From Pleurodeles waltl (taxonomy: Eukaryota; Chordata; Amphibia; Caudata; Salamandridae), in the NCBI RefSeq assembly GCF_031143425.1, contig NW_027150007.1, positions 62,001 to 126,000 on the forward strand: a stretch of DNA of 64,000 nucleotides, written 5' to 3'. The number at the start of each line of letters is the position of its first letter. The first letter of the stretch is position 1. Positions 23,804-35,239 of the stretch are shown here, in pieces. The notes below the pieces were generated by a model. It saw nothing but the letters and a program-made list of their open reading frames with translations. It was not told where the DNA came from and did no database searches. The translations under genes were made by a program, and so were the position numbers.

Positions 23804-23888
23804 CCACCCCCTTTGTCCCTAGCGCCTTGAGACCCGCACGGGTGAGTAGCGCGCTTTATAAATGCTAATGATTTGATTTGATTTGAAT
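23198..23888 (+). mobile_element. 5'-truncated CR1/L2-group non-LTR retrotransposon, monomer 10
   Basis: A 691-bp GC-rich insert in AT-rich satellite DNA. Comparison with uninserted monomers places it between GCAGTC and TGTTTACAG, with no target-site duplication visible. It encodes the last 201 residues of a LINE reverse-transcriptase protein in the sense direction, then about 85 bp of 3' UTR. The UTR contains a small hairpin (ACCCG/CGGGT at 23832-23843) and ends in a GATTT pentamer tail, about three perfect units plus one altered (A at 23887). 5' truncation and a short tandem 3' tail are typical of CR1/L2-group elements. Which clade exactly cannot be settled by eye. Many CpG dinucleotides remain. 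Confidence 0.9.
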
Positions 23889-24464
23889 TGTTTACAGACC
23901 ACTGAAACCTTCTTGGTATATGTACTGAGTTCAAAGAAGACTCTGCAGTGGAGGTGTGACATTAGCGTGTCAATGGGGTTGGGGATCTCCCTGGTTCCAC
24001 TGTTTTTATCTACCTGAATGTTTGTAGATCTAAAAGTCAGAGTCTCATGCATAGCACTCTGCAATACTCAATTTTTCGAATGACATCTGCTCGTAGATGA
24101 GATAGAAATGGCATGATGTCTGTCAGCAATGTAAGTTGGAGTAGCTCTGAGAGGGGTATCTCTGCAAGATACGTAACCCTATTGGGTTCCATCATTGCTT
24201 TGGCTGCAAGGCTTACCATATGTAAACCCTCTTCCTCCATAATTGCTCCATGTGCACCCTTAATCAAGCTGTGTGCTTGATGACTTTGGGCGGCTCTTCT
24301 TTTGGAATAGGTGTACTTTCGCCAGTCTGTCTCAAGGGTATTTAAGTGCTGCGCTCCCTTCTAGAACCTCCAAACAAGTCTCATTGGTCAGTTGCATATG
24401 CAACTGATGGTAGTCAAGCTCCAAGTCTTCAGGCACATCCAAATGAGGCATTTTTCTCAATTCT

Positions 24465-24466
24465 AT
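24465..24466. other. Junction of a 79-bp deletion, monomer 10
   Basis: CTCAATTCTA joins directly to TAAGGTCCC. Comparison with monomer 13 shows 79 bp missing between these points, with a single A of junction ambiguity. The lost segment lies just downstream of the palindrome, between it and the first AATAAA. Confidence 0.9.
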
Positions 24467-24855
24467 AAGGTCCCTCTCAATTGATGGTTTAAAGATTACA
24501 TTTTTTAGTTATGTCTTTCTGAGGTCAACACTCTTCCGTTACTATTGACATTTTTGAATAAAAATGACTTTCATTTTGTCATCCAGGGTTGAATGAAATT
24601 AAATTGATGTAATTCAAAGGGTCTACATGATAGAAGCTGATGGCTTAGCCCCGGTTTTAATTTCCTGAGGGTATCTTTATTTGGGTTTCCACCTTGGATG
24701 TTATACCCCACCAGCTCCTGCTGCAAAGAGCTTGGAGCAATGTTTTGGGCTTGGTTTTCATGGCGGTATCCTTTGACACAGGATACAAAATAAAGCCATT
24801 ATGAATTTCCATTGCTGATAGTCACCATGCCATATCTGCCTCAGAACAAGCAAAT

Positions 24856-27277
24856 CAATCTGCTCAGAACATTATTTTCTCCAAGATCGAACACAGCGAT
24901 ATGCTTCCCATAGGCCGTCTTCCACAATCTCTAGGATGAGCCCAATGATATGTGACAGTGGAGCTAGGGTGATATTCAAACTCATGATTCATTAGTATAC
25001 TAAATTGTAGGTGGAGGTTCGGCATTAGTAAGGCTTTTCTTAGTTCAGAGTCATATGAGGGGTTGTACTAGATCTCAAGTGTGAGAATTACTTGCATAGT
25101 GGCATAGCTTGCCATGTGCATTAAGACAAACTTTTAATTTTTAAAATAGAATATTGAAAGAAGGATTAGAATCACACGTCCCAAAAATTATTTAAGCTTG
25201 TAATTTTCCCAAAATTAACAATGAGTGAAACGTTTAACTCACCACTTTTTAATAATACCTTACTTTTCAGAATAGAAATATACGTAATATAAATTCAGGA
25301 AGAGAGTTTACAGAATGATATGTAATAAGGAGATAACTGAGAACAAAAAAGAGTTTGGGAAAGCTATAGTAAAAAGCGCAAAACTGATACAGATAAAAAG
25401 CCAAATGTCCTTAATGTTCCTTGCCTAGCTTTCTAAATGTTTGGCTATAGTGCATAGATACCACTAAACTATTAATTGAAGAAAATTGAGTGCTGGAAAT
25501 ATACTGGTGAAATGTGAAGATGAGGGTATGTGTGTGTCTGCCTTCGTTTGTACAGCACCTCACAAAATTAAAAAGAAACATCTGTGGAGTCTTTTTCAAG
25601 GGCAAGAAAAAGAGGACAACAGTGAAAATGGCATATTTTCTAAGAAAAACGCATTCAACAAAGACTTTTCAAGGTCAGTAAATTAAAGAAAGCTTTTTAA
25701 CCACCCGATTGATATTAAGTAGATCTAGCGATAATGATCTAGGCACTGGCACTATGTTGGAGTGAGTCTCAATTAAGTTTGATTTACACTTTGACTATTG
25801 CTTGCCTGTATTTTAAAATATCAAACATTACATGTGCATTTAAATGCTTCCCAAATAGTTTTAATAATAACATATAGTTCAAATAATAAATAATTATTAT
25901 ATTTCACTTATATGCAACAATAATTATATGATGAGAGGATTGATTTTTATTTTTTTAAGCTCAAAGTTTTGCGGTTTTCATATCTTTTACCTCTCCATGA
26001 TGTGGAAACAAAACGTACCATTAATGAGAATACTAATCCTTTCCATTTTACTGCTGCTTTTGGTCTGTTGGAACAATAATGTCCTCTAATCAAAATCTGA
26101 TGCCACCTGTAGCTTATTTCAGATTGGTAAAGGTTCTTGCTTTAGTACTATTTTGTTCAATAACGTTCTTTCATCGCCACATTTATGTCTTATTCTTGAT
26201 ATATATCATTCAATCCGTTGTGGTAGCAGTCTGTTTACAGACCACTGAAACCTTCTTGGTATATGTACTGACTTCAAAGAAGACTCTGCAGTGGAGGTGT
26301 GACATTAGCGAGTCAATGGGGTTGGGGATCTCCCTGGTTCCACTGTTTTTATCTACCTGAATGTTTGTAGATCTAAAAGTCAGAGTCTGATGCATAGCAC
26401 TCTGCAATACTCAATTATTCGAATGACATCTGCTCGTAGATGAGATAGAAATGGCATGATGTCTGTCAGCAGTGTAAGTTGGAGTATCTCTTACAGTGGT
26501 ATCTCTGCAAGATACGTAACCCTATTGGGTTCCATCATTGCTTTGGCTGCAAGGCTTACCATATGTAAACCCTCTTCCTCCATAATTGCTCCATGTGCAC
26601 CCTTAATCAAGCTGTGTGCTTGATGACTTTGGGCGGCTCTTCATTTGGAAAAGGTGTACATTCGCCAGTCTGTCTCAAGGGTATTTAAGTGCTGCGCTTC
26701 CTTCTAGAACTTCCAAACAAGTCTCATTGGTCAGTTGCATATGCAACTGATGGTAGTCAAGCTCCAAGTCTTCAGGCACATCCAAATGAGGCACTTTTCT
26801 CAATTCTACTTGCTCAATATATTGGAAACTATGAACACTAAAAGGACTCTGCCACCAGCATCACCAGGAGTATCCCTTTATAGACAATAAGGTCCCTCTC
26901 AATTGATGGTTTAAAGATTAAATTTTTTTGTTATGTCTTTCTGAGGTCAACACTCTTCCCTTACTATTGACATTTTTGAATAAAAATGACTTTCATATTG
27001 TCATCCAGGGTTGAATGAAATAAAATTGATGTGATTCAAAGGGTCTACATGATAGAAGCTGATGGCTTAGCCCCGGTTTTAATGTTCTGAGGGTCTCTTT
27101 ATTTGGGTTTCCACCTTGGATGTTATACCCCACCAGCTCCTGCTGCAAAGACCTTGGAGCAATGTTTTGGGCTTGGTTTTCATGGCGGTATCCTTTGACA
27201 CAGGATACAAAATAAAGCCATTATGAATTTCCATTGCTGATAGTCACCATGCCATATCTGCCTCAGAACAAGCAAAT
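24856..27277. repeat. Monomer 11 (type G)
   Basis: 2422 bp. A-like 5' diagnostics (TTCCACAATC, GGTTCGGC) but without AAAGTAG. Private variants are ACATTATTTTCTCC, AAAGACTTTTCAAGG, GCTGCTTTTGGTCTG and GTCTGATGCATAG. The 5' part resembles monomer 14, which also follows a retroelement-bearing monomer. Palindrome at 26731-26750. Confidence 0.93.
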
Positions 27278-29705
27278 CAAGCTGCTCAGAACATTCTTTT
27301 CTCCAAGATCGAACACAGCGATATGCTTCCCATAGGCCGTCTTCCACAATCTCTAGGATGAGCCCAATGATATGTGACAGTGGAGCTAGGGTGATCTTCA
27401 AACTCATGATTCATTAGTATACTAAATTGTAGGTGGAGGTTCGGCATTAGTAAGGCTTTTCTTAGTTCAGAGTCATATGAGGGGTTGTACTAGATCTCAA
27501 GTGTGAGAATTACTTGCATAGTGGCATAGCTTGCCATGTGCATTAAGACAAAATTTTAATTTTTAAAATAGAATATTGAAAGAAGGATTAGAATCACACG
27601 TCCCAAAAATTATTTAAGCTTGTAATTTTCCCAAAATTAACAACGAGTGAAACGTTTAACTCACCACTTTTTAATAATACCTTACTTTTCAGAATAGAAA
27701 TATACGTAATATAAATTCAGGAAGAGGGAAAGTAGTTACAGAATGATATGTAATAAGGAGATGACTGAGAACAAAAAAGAGTTTGGGAAAGCTATAGTAA
27801 AAAGCGCAAACCTGATACAGATAAAAAGCCAAATGTCCTTAATGTTCCTTGCCTAGCTTTCTAAATGTTTGGCTGTAGTGCATAGATACCACTAAACTAT
27901 TAATTGAAGAAAATTGAGTGCTGGAAATATACTGGTGAAATGTGAAGATGAGGGTATGTGTGTGTCTGCCTTCGTTTGTACAGCACTTCACAAAATTAAA
28001 AAGAAACATCTGTGGGGTCTTTTTCAAGGGCAAGAAAAAGAGGACAACAGTGAAAATGGCATATTTTCTAAGAAAAATGCATTCAACAAACACTTTTCAA
28101 GGTTAGTAAATTAAAGAAAGCTTTTTAACCACCCGATTGATATTAAGTAGATCTAGCGATAATGATCTAGGCACTGGCACTATGTTGGAGTAAGTCTCAA
28201 TTAAGTTTGATTTACACTTTGATTATTGCTTGCCTGTATTTTAAAATATCAAACATTACATGTGCATTTAAATGCTTCCCAAATAGTTTTAATAATAACA
28301 TATAGTTCAAATAATGAATAATTATTATATATCACTAATATGCAACAAAAATTATATGATGAGAGGATTGATTTTTATTTTTTTAAGCTCAAAGTTTTGT
28401 GGTTTTCATATCTTTTACCTCTCCATGATGGGGAAACAAAACGTACCATTAATGAGAATACTAATCCTTTCCATTTTACTGCTGCTTTAGGTCTGTTGGA
28501 ACAATAATGTCCTCTAATCAAAATCTGATGCCACCTGTAGCTTATTTCAGATTGGTAAAGGTTCTTGCTTTAGTACTATTTTGTTCAATAACGTTCTTTC
28601 ATCGCCATATTTATGTCTTATTCATGATATATGTCATTCATTCCGTTATGGTAGCAGTCTGTTTACAGACCACTGAAACCTTCTTGGTATATGTACTGAG
28701 TTCAAAGAAGACTCTGCAGTGGAGGTGTGACATTAGCGTGTCAATGGGGTTGGGGATCTCCCTGGTTCCACTGTTTTTATCTACCTGAATGTTTGTAGAT
28801 CTAAAAGTCAGAGTCTCATGCATAGCACTCTGCAATACTCAATTATTCGAATGACATCTGCTCGTAGATGAGATAGAAATGGCATGATGTCTGTCAGCAG
28901 TGTAAGTTGGAGTATCTCTTACAGTGGTATCTCTGCAAGATACGTAACCCTATTGGGTTCCATCATTGCTTTGGCTGCAAGGCTTACCATATGTAAACCC
29001 TCTTCCTCCATAATTGCTCCATGTGCACCCTTAATCAAGCTGTGTGCTTGATGACTTTGGGCGGCTCTTCATTTGGAAAAGGTGTACATTCGCCAGTCTG
29101 TCTCAAGGGTATTTAAGTGCTGCGCTTCCTTCTAGAACTTCCAAACAAGTCTCATTGGTCAGTTGCATATGCAACTGATGGTAGTCAAGCTCCAAGTCTT
29201 CAGGCACATCCAAATGAGGCACTTTTCTCAATTCTACTTGCTCAATATATTGGAAACTATGAACACTAAAAGGACTCTGCCACCAGCATCACCAGGAGTA
29301 TCCCTTTATAGACAATAAGGTCCCTCTCAATTGATGGTTTAAAGATTAAATTTTTTAGTTATGTCTTTCTGAGGTCAACACTCTTCCCTTACTATTGACA
29401 TTTTTGAATAAAAATGACTTTCATATTGTCATCCAGGGTTGAATGAAATAAAATTGATGTGATTCAAAGGGTCTACATGATAGAAGCTGATGGCTTAGCC
29501 CCGGTTTTAATGTCCTGAGGGTCTCTTTATTTGGGTTTCCACCTTGGATGTTATACCCCACCAGCTCCTGCTGCAAAGAGCTTGGAGCAATGTTTTGGGC
29601 TTGGTTTTCATGGCGGTATCCTTTGACACAGGATACAAAATAAAGCCATTATGAATTTCCATTCCTGATAGTCACCATGCCATATCTGCCTCAGAACAAG
29701 CAAAT
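27278..29705. repeat. Monomer 12 (type H)
   Basis: Long form, 2428 bp, with AAAAATGCATTC and TTTGATTATTGC as private variants. Palindrome at 29159-29178. Repeated as monomer 22. Confidence 0.94.
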
Positions 29706-31081
29706 CAATCTGCTCAGAACATTCTTTTCTCCAAGATCGAACACAGCGATATGCTTCCCATAGGCCGTCTTCCGCAATCTCTAGGATGAGCCCAATGATA
29801 TGTGACAGTGGAGCTAGGGTGATCTTCAAACTCATGATTCATTAGTATACTAAATTGTAGGTGGAGGTTCAGCATTAGTAAGGCTTTTCTTAGTTCAGAG
29901 CCATATGAGGGGTTGTACTAGATCTCAAGTGTAAGAATTGCTTGCATAGTGGTAAAGCTTGCCATGTGCATTAAGACAAAAAAAATATTTTTAAAATAGA
30001 ATATTGAAAGAAGGATTAGAATCATACGTCCCAAAAATTATTTAAGGTTGTAATTTTCCCAAAATTATCAATTAGTGAAACGTTTAACTCACCACTTTTT
30101 AATAATACCTTACTTTTCAGAATAGAAATATACGTAATATAAATTCAGGAAGAGGGTTTACAGAATGATATGTAATAAGGAGATAACTGAGAACAAAAAA
30201 GAGTTTGGGAAAGCTATAGTAAAAAGCGCTAAACTGATACAGATAAAAAGCCAAATGTCCTTAATGTTCCTTGCCTAGCTTTCTAAATGTTTGGCTATAG
30301 TGCATAGATACCACTAAACTATTAATTGAGGAAAATTGAGTGCTGGAAATATACTGGTGAAATGTGAAGATGAGGGTATGTGTGTGTCTGCCTTCGTTTG
30401 TACAGCACCTCACAAAATTAAAAAGAAACATCTGTGGGGTCTTTTTCAAGGGCAAGAAAAAGAGGACAACAGTGAAAATGGCATATTTTCTAAGAAAAAC
30501 GCATTCAACAAACACTTTTCAAGGTCAGTAAATTAAAGAAAGCTTTTTAACCACCCGATTGATATTAAGTAGATCTAGCGATAATGATCTAGGCACTGGC
30601 ACTATGTTGGAGTGAGTCTCAATTAAGTTTGATTTACACTTTGACTATTGCTTGCCTGTATTTTAAAATATCAAACATTACATGTGCATTTAAATGCTTC
30701 CCAAATAGTTTTAATAATAACATATAGTTCAAATAATAAATAATTATTATATTTCACTTATATGCAACAATAATTATATGATGAGAGGATTGATTTTTAT
30801 TTTTTTAAGCTCAAAGTTTTGCGGTTTTCATATCTTTTACCTCTCCATGATGTGGAAACAAAACGTACCATTAATGAGAATACTAATCCTTTCCATTTTA
30901 CTGCTGCTTTAGGTCTGTTGGAACAATAATGTCCTCTAATCAAAATCTGATGCCACCTGTAGCTTATTTCAGATTGGTAAAGGTTCTTGCTTTAGTACTA
31001 TTTTGTTCAATAACGTTCTTTCATCGCCACATTTATGTCTTATTCTTGATATATATCATTCAATCCGTTGTGGTAGCAGTC

Positions 31082-31686
31082 AGCAACCTCGGCTTCATCT
31101 TGGACCCCCTTCTCACCATGACCAAGCAAGTCAACGCCGTGTCCTCCGCCTGCTTCCTCACCCTCCGCATGCTCCGCAAGATCTTCCGCTGGATCCCCGC
31201 CGACACCAGAAAAACCGTGACCCACGCCCTCGTCACGAGCCGCCTGGACTACGGCAACACCCTCTACGCTGGGACCACCGCCAAACTCCAAAATCGCCTG
31301 CAACGCATTCAAAACGCCTCAGCCCGCCTCATCCTCGACGTACCCCGCAACAGCCACATCTCCGCACACCTGAGACACCTGCATTGGCTCCCAGTCAGCA
31401 AAAGGATCACCTTCCGACTTCTCACCCACGCACACAAAGCCCTCCACGACAAGGGACCGGAATACCTCAACAGACGGCTCAACTTCTACGTCCCCACCCG
31501 CCCCCTCTGCTCCTCTGGCCTCGCACTCGCCGCCGTCCCTCGCATCCGACGCTCCACGGCGGGTGGGAGATCTTTCTCCTTCCTGGCGGCCAAGACCTGG
31601 AACTCCCTCCCACCAGCCTCAGGACCACCCAGGACCACTCTGCTTTCCGGAGACTCCTAAAGACCTGGCTGTTCGAGCAGGGATAA
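31082..31686 (+). pseudogene. Reverse-transcriptase C-terminal fragment with a 1-base frameshift
   Basis: Same coding remnant as at 23198-23803. The missing C at 31608-31611 shifts the frame within WNSLP. The frame continuous with the satellite ATG at 30929 then ends early at 31660, while the original reading (TSLRTTQDHS onward) continues in another frame to the natural stop at 31684-31686. The equivalent copy at 56621 does not have this break. Confidence 0.87.
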
Positions 31687-31771
31687 CCACCCCCTTTGTC
31701 CCTAGCGCCTTGAGACCCGCACGGGTGAGTAGCGCGCTTTATAAATGCTAATGATTTGATTTGATTTGATT
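31082..31771 (+). mobile_element. 5'-truncated CR1/L2-group non-LTR retrotransposon, monomer 13
   Basis: 690 bp, inserted at exactly the same base as the copy in monomer 10, so it derives from the same insertion event. It differs from that copy by several substitutions (for example CCAGTCAGC, CCCACCCGCC, CTCGCACTCG, GAGCAGGGATAA). It has four GATTT units in the tail. One C is missing from the run at 31608-31611. Confidence 0.9.
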
Positions 31772-32817
31772 TGTTTACAGACCACTGAAACCTTCTTGGT
31801 ATATGTACTGAGTTCAAAGAAGACTCTGCAGTGGAGGTGTGACATTAGCGTGTCAATGGGGTTGGGGATCTCCCTGGTTCCACTGTTTTTATCTACCTGA
31901 ATGTTTGTAGATCTAAAAGTCAGAGTCTCATGCATAGCACTCTGCAATACTCAATTTTTCGAATGACATCTGCTCGTAGATGAGATAGAAATGGCATGAT
32001 GTCTGTCAGCAATGTAAGTTGGAGTAGCTCTGAGAGGGGTATCTCTGCAAGATACGTAACCCTATTGGGTTCCATCATTGCTTTGGCTGCAAGGCTTACC
32101 ATATGTAAACCCTCTTCCTCCATAATTGCTCCATGTGCACCCTTAATCAAGCTGTGTGCTTGATGACTTTGGGCGGCTCTTCTTTTGGAATAGGTGTACT
32201 TTCGCCAGTCTGTCTCAAGGGTATTTAAGTGCTGCGCTCCCTTCTAGAACCTCCAAACAAGTCTCATTGGTCAGTTGCATATGCAACTGATGGTAGTCAA
32301 GCTCCAAGTCTTCAGGCACATCCAAATGAGGCATTTTTCTCAATTCTACTTGCTCAATATATTGGAAACCATGAACACCAAAAGGACTCTGCCACCAGCA
32401 TCATCAGGAGTATCCCTTTATAGACAATAAGGTCCCTCTCAATTGATGGTTTAAAGATTACATTTTTTAGTTATGTCTTTCTGAGGTCAACACTCTTCCC
32501 TTACTATTGACATTTTTGAATAAAAATGACTTTCATATTGTCATCCAGGGTTGAATGAAATAAAATGTATGTGATTCAAAGGGTCTACATGATAGAAGCT
32601 GATGGCTTTGCCCCGGTTTTAATGTCCTGAGGGTCTCTTTATTTGGGTTTCCACCTTGGATGTTATACCCCACCAGCTCCTGCTGCAAAGAGCTTGGAGC
32701 AATGTTTTGGGCTTGGTTTTCATGGCGGTATCCTTTGACACAGGATACAAAATAAAGCCATTATGAATTTCCATTGCTGATAGTCACCATGCCATATCTG
32801 CCTCAGAACAAGCAAAT

Positions 32818-35239
32818 CAATCTGCTCAGAACATTCTTTTCTCCAAGATCGAACACAGCGATATGCTTCCCATAGGCCGTCTTCCACAATCTCTAGGATG
32901 AGCCCAATGATATGTGACAGTGGAGCTAGGGTGATCTTCAAACTCATGATTCATTAGTATACTAAATTGTAGGTGGAGGTTCGGCATTAGTAAGGCTTTT
33001 CTTAGTTCAGAGTCATATGAGGGGTTGTACTAGATCTCAAGTGTGAGAATTACTTGCATAGTGGCATAGCTTGCCATGTGCATTAAGACAAAATTTTTAT
33101 TTTTAAAATAGAATATTGAAAGAAGGATTAGAATCACACGTCCCAAAAATTATTTAAGCTTGTAATTTTCCCAAAATTAACAATGAGTGAAACGTTTAAC
33201 TCACCACTTTTTAATAATACCTTACTTTTCAGAATAGAAATATACGTAATATAAATTCAGGAAGAGGGTTTACAGAATGATATGTAATAAGGAGATAACT
33301 GAGAACAAAAAAGAGTTTGGGAAAGCTATAGTAAAAAGCGCAAAACTGATACAGATAAAAAGCCAAATGTCCTTAATGTTCCTTGCCTAGCTTTCTAAAT
33401 GTTTGGCTATAGTGCATAGATACCACTAAACTATTAATTGAAGAAAATTGAGTGCTGGAAATATACTGGTGAAATGTGAAGATGAGGGTATGTGTGTGTC
33501 TGCCTTCGTTTGTACAGCACCTCACAAAATTAAAAAGAAACATCTGTGGGGTCTTTTTCAAGGGCAAGAAAAAGAGGACAACAGTGAAAATGGCATATTT
33601 TCTAAGAAAAACGCATTCAACAAACACTTTTCAAGGTCAGTAAATTAAAGAAAGCTTTTTAACCACCCGATTGATATTAAGTAGATCTAGCGATAATGAT
33701 CTAGGCACTGGCACTATGTTGGAGTGAGTCTCAATTAAGTTTGATTTACACTTTGACTATTGCTTGCCTGTATTTTAAAATATCAAACATTACATGTGCA
33801 TTTAAATGCTTCCCAAATAGTTTTAATAATAACATATAGTTCAAATAATAAATAATTATTATATTTCACTTATATGCAACAATAATTATATGATGAGAGG
33901 ATTGATTTTTATTTTTTTAAGCTCAAAGTTTTGCGGTTTTCATATCTTTTACCTCTCCATGATGTGGAAACAAAACGTACCATTAATGAGAATACTAATC
34001 CTTTCCATTTTACTGCTGCTTTAGGTCTGTTGGAACAATAATGCCCTCTAATCAAAATCTGATGCCACCTGTAGCTTATTTCAGATTGGTAAAGGTTCTT
34101 GCTTTAGTACTATTTTGTTCAATAACGTTCTTTCATCGCCACATTTATGTCTTATTCTTGATATATATCATTCAATCCGTTGTGGTAGCAGTCTGTTTAC
34201 AGACCACTGAAACCTTCTTGGTATATGTACTGAGTTCAAAGAAGACTCTGCAGTGGAGGTGTGACATTAGCGTGTCAATGGTGTTGGGGATCTCCCTGGT
34301 TCCACTGTTTTTATCTACCTGAATGTTTGTAGATCTAAAAGTCAGAGTCTCATGCATAGCACTCTGCAATACTCAATTATTCGAATGACATCTGCTCGTA
34401 GATGAGATAGAAATGGCATGATGTCTGTCAGCAGTGTAAGTTGGAGTATCTCTTACAGTGGTATCTCTGCAAGATACGTAACCCTATTGGGTTCCATCAT
34501 TGCTTTGGCTGCAAGGCTTACCATATGTAAACCCTCTTCCTCCATAATTGCTCCATGTGCACCCTTAATCAAGCTGTGTGCTTGATGACTTTGGGCGGCT
34601 CTTCATTTGGAAAAGGTGTACATTCGCCAGTCTGTCTCAAGGGTTTTTAAGTGCTGCGCTTCCTTCTAGAACTTCCAAACAAGTCTCATTGGTCAGTTGC
34701 ATATGCAACTGATGGTAGTCAAGCTCCAAGTCTTCAGGCACATCCAAATGAGGCACTTTTCTCAATTCTACTTGCTCAATATATTGGAAACTATGAACAC
34801 TAAAAGGACTCTGCCACCAGCATCACCAGGAGTATCCCTTTATAGACAATAAGGTCCCTCTCAATTGATGGTTTAAAGATTACATTTTTTAGTTATGTCT
34901 TTCTGAGGTCAACACTCTTCCCTTACTATTGACATTTTTGAATAAAAATGACTTTCATATTGTCATCCAGGGTTGAATGAAATAAAATTGATGTGATTCA
35001 AAGGGTCTACATGATAGAAGCTGATGGCTTAGCCCCGGTTTTAATGTCCTGAGGGTCTCTTTATTTGGGTTTCCACCTTGGATGTTATACCCCACCAGCT
35101 CCTGCTGCAAAGAGCTTGGAGCAATGTTTTGGGATTGGTTTTCATGGCGGTATCCTTTGACACAGGATACAAAATAAAGCCATTATGAATTTCCATTCCT
35201 GATAGTCACCATGCCATATCTGCCTCAGAACAAGCAAAT
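32818..35239. repeat. Monomer 14 (type J), contains the J-to-B crossover
   Basis: 2422 bp. Private variants are ATGCCCTCTAATC and ATGGTGTTGGGG. The TATA-like element is changed to TTTTTAAG at 34644-34651. Palindrome at 34693-34712. The last part switches to B-linked sequence between 35069 and 35134. Confidence 0.93.
35069..35134. other. Crossover interval joining monomer types J and B
   Basis: At 35068 the sequence has G, as in J (monomer 24), whereas the A-to-B junction upstream has T (9529). At 35134 it has A (GGGATTGG), as at the A-to-B junction, whereas J followed by K has C (60674). The exchange that placed B after J therefore lies between these two bases. Confidence 0.75.

Larger units (their letters stand above)
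21822..24855. repeat. Monomer 10 (type F) with retroelement insertion and 79-bp deletion
   Basis: 3034 bp, which equals 2422 + 691 (insertion at 23198-23888) - 79 (deletion at junction 24465/24466). Other variants are TTCTCCTAGATCG and ATTAATTAAAGAAAA. Palindrome at 24388-24407. Repeated as monomer 20. Confidence 0.95.
29706..32817. repeat. Monomer 13 (type I) with retroelement insertion
   Basis: 3112 bp, which is 2422 + 690 (insertion at 31082-31771). Private variants are GTGGTAAAGCTTG, AATTATCAATTAG, GCGCTAAACTG, TTGAGGAAAATTG and, in the 3' part, TAAAATGTATGTG. Palindrome at 32271-32290. Repeated as monomer 23. Confidence 0.95.
9530..35068. repeat. 25.5-kb higher-order repeat unit, copy 1 (decamer B-C-A'-D-E-F-G-H-I-J)
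   Basis: This block recurs 25539 bp downstream. It contains ten monomers, two of them with the retroelement (F and I) and one of those with a 79-bp deletion (F). The left limit is set by T at 9529 versus G at 35068; from 9530 onward I see essentially no differences. Differences found by eye: G at 11579 versus A at 37118, A at 22144 versus G at 47683, one C missing in the run at 31608-31611 relative to 57147-57151, and G at 34025 versus C at 59565. The count is not exhaustive. Confidence 0.92.

Noticed and set aside
23119..23868. 249-codon proline- and arginine-rich frame overlapping the retroelement, and the glycine/glutamate-rich minus-strand frames there
   Set aside because: These are shadow frames of the GC-rich reverse-transcriptase coding sequence. 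The frame with SRLDYGN, LHWLPV and AAKTWNSLP motifs is the real one.
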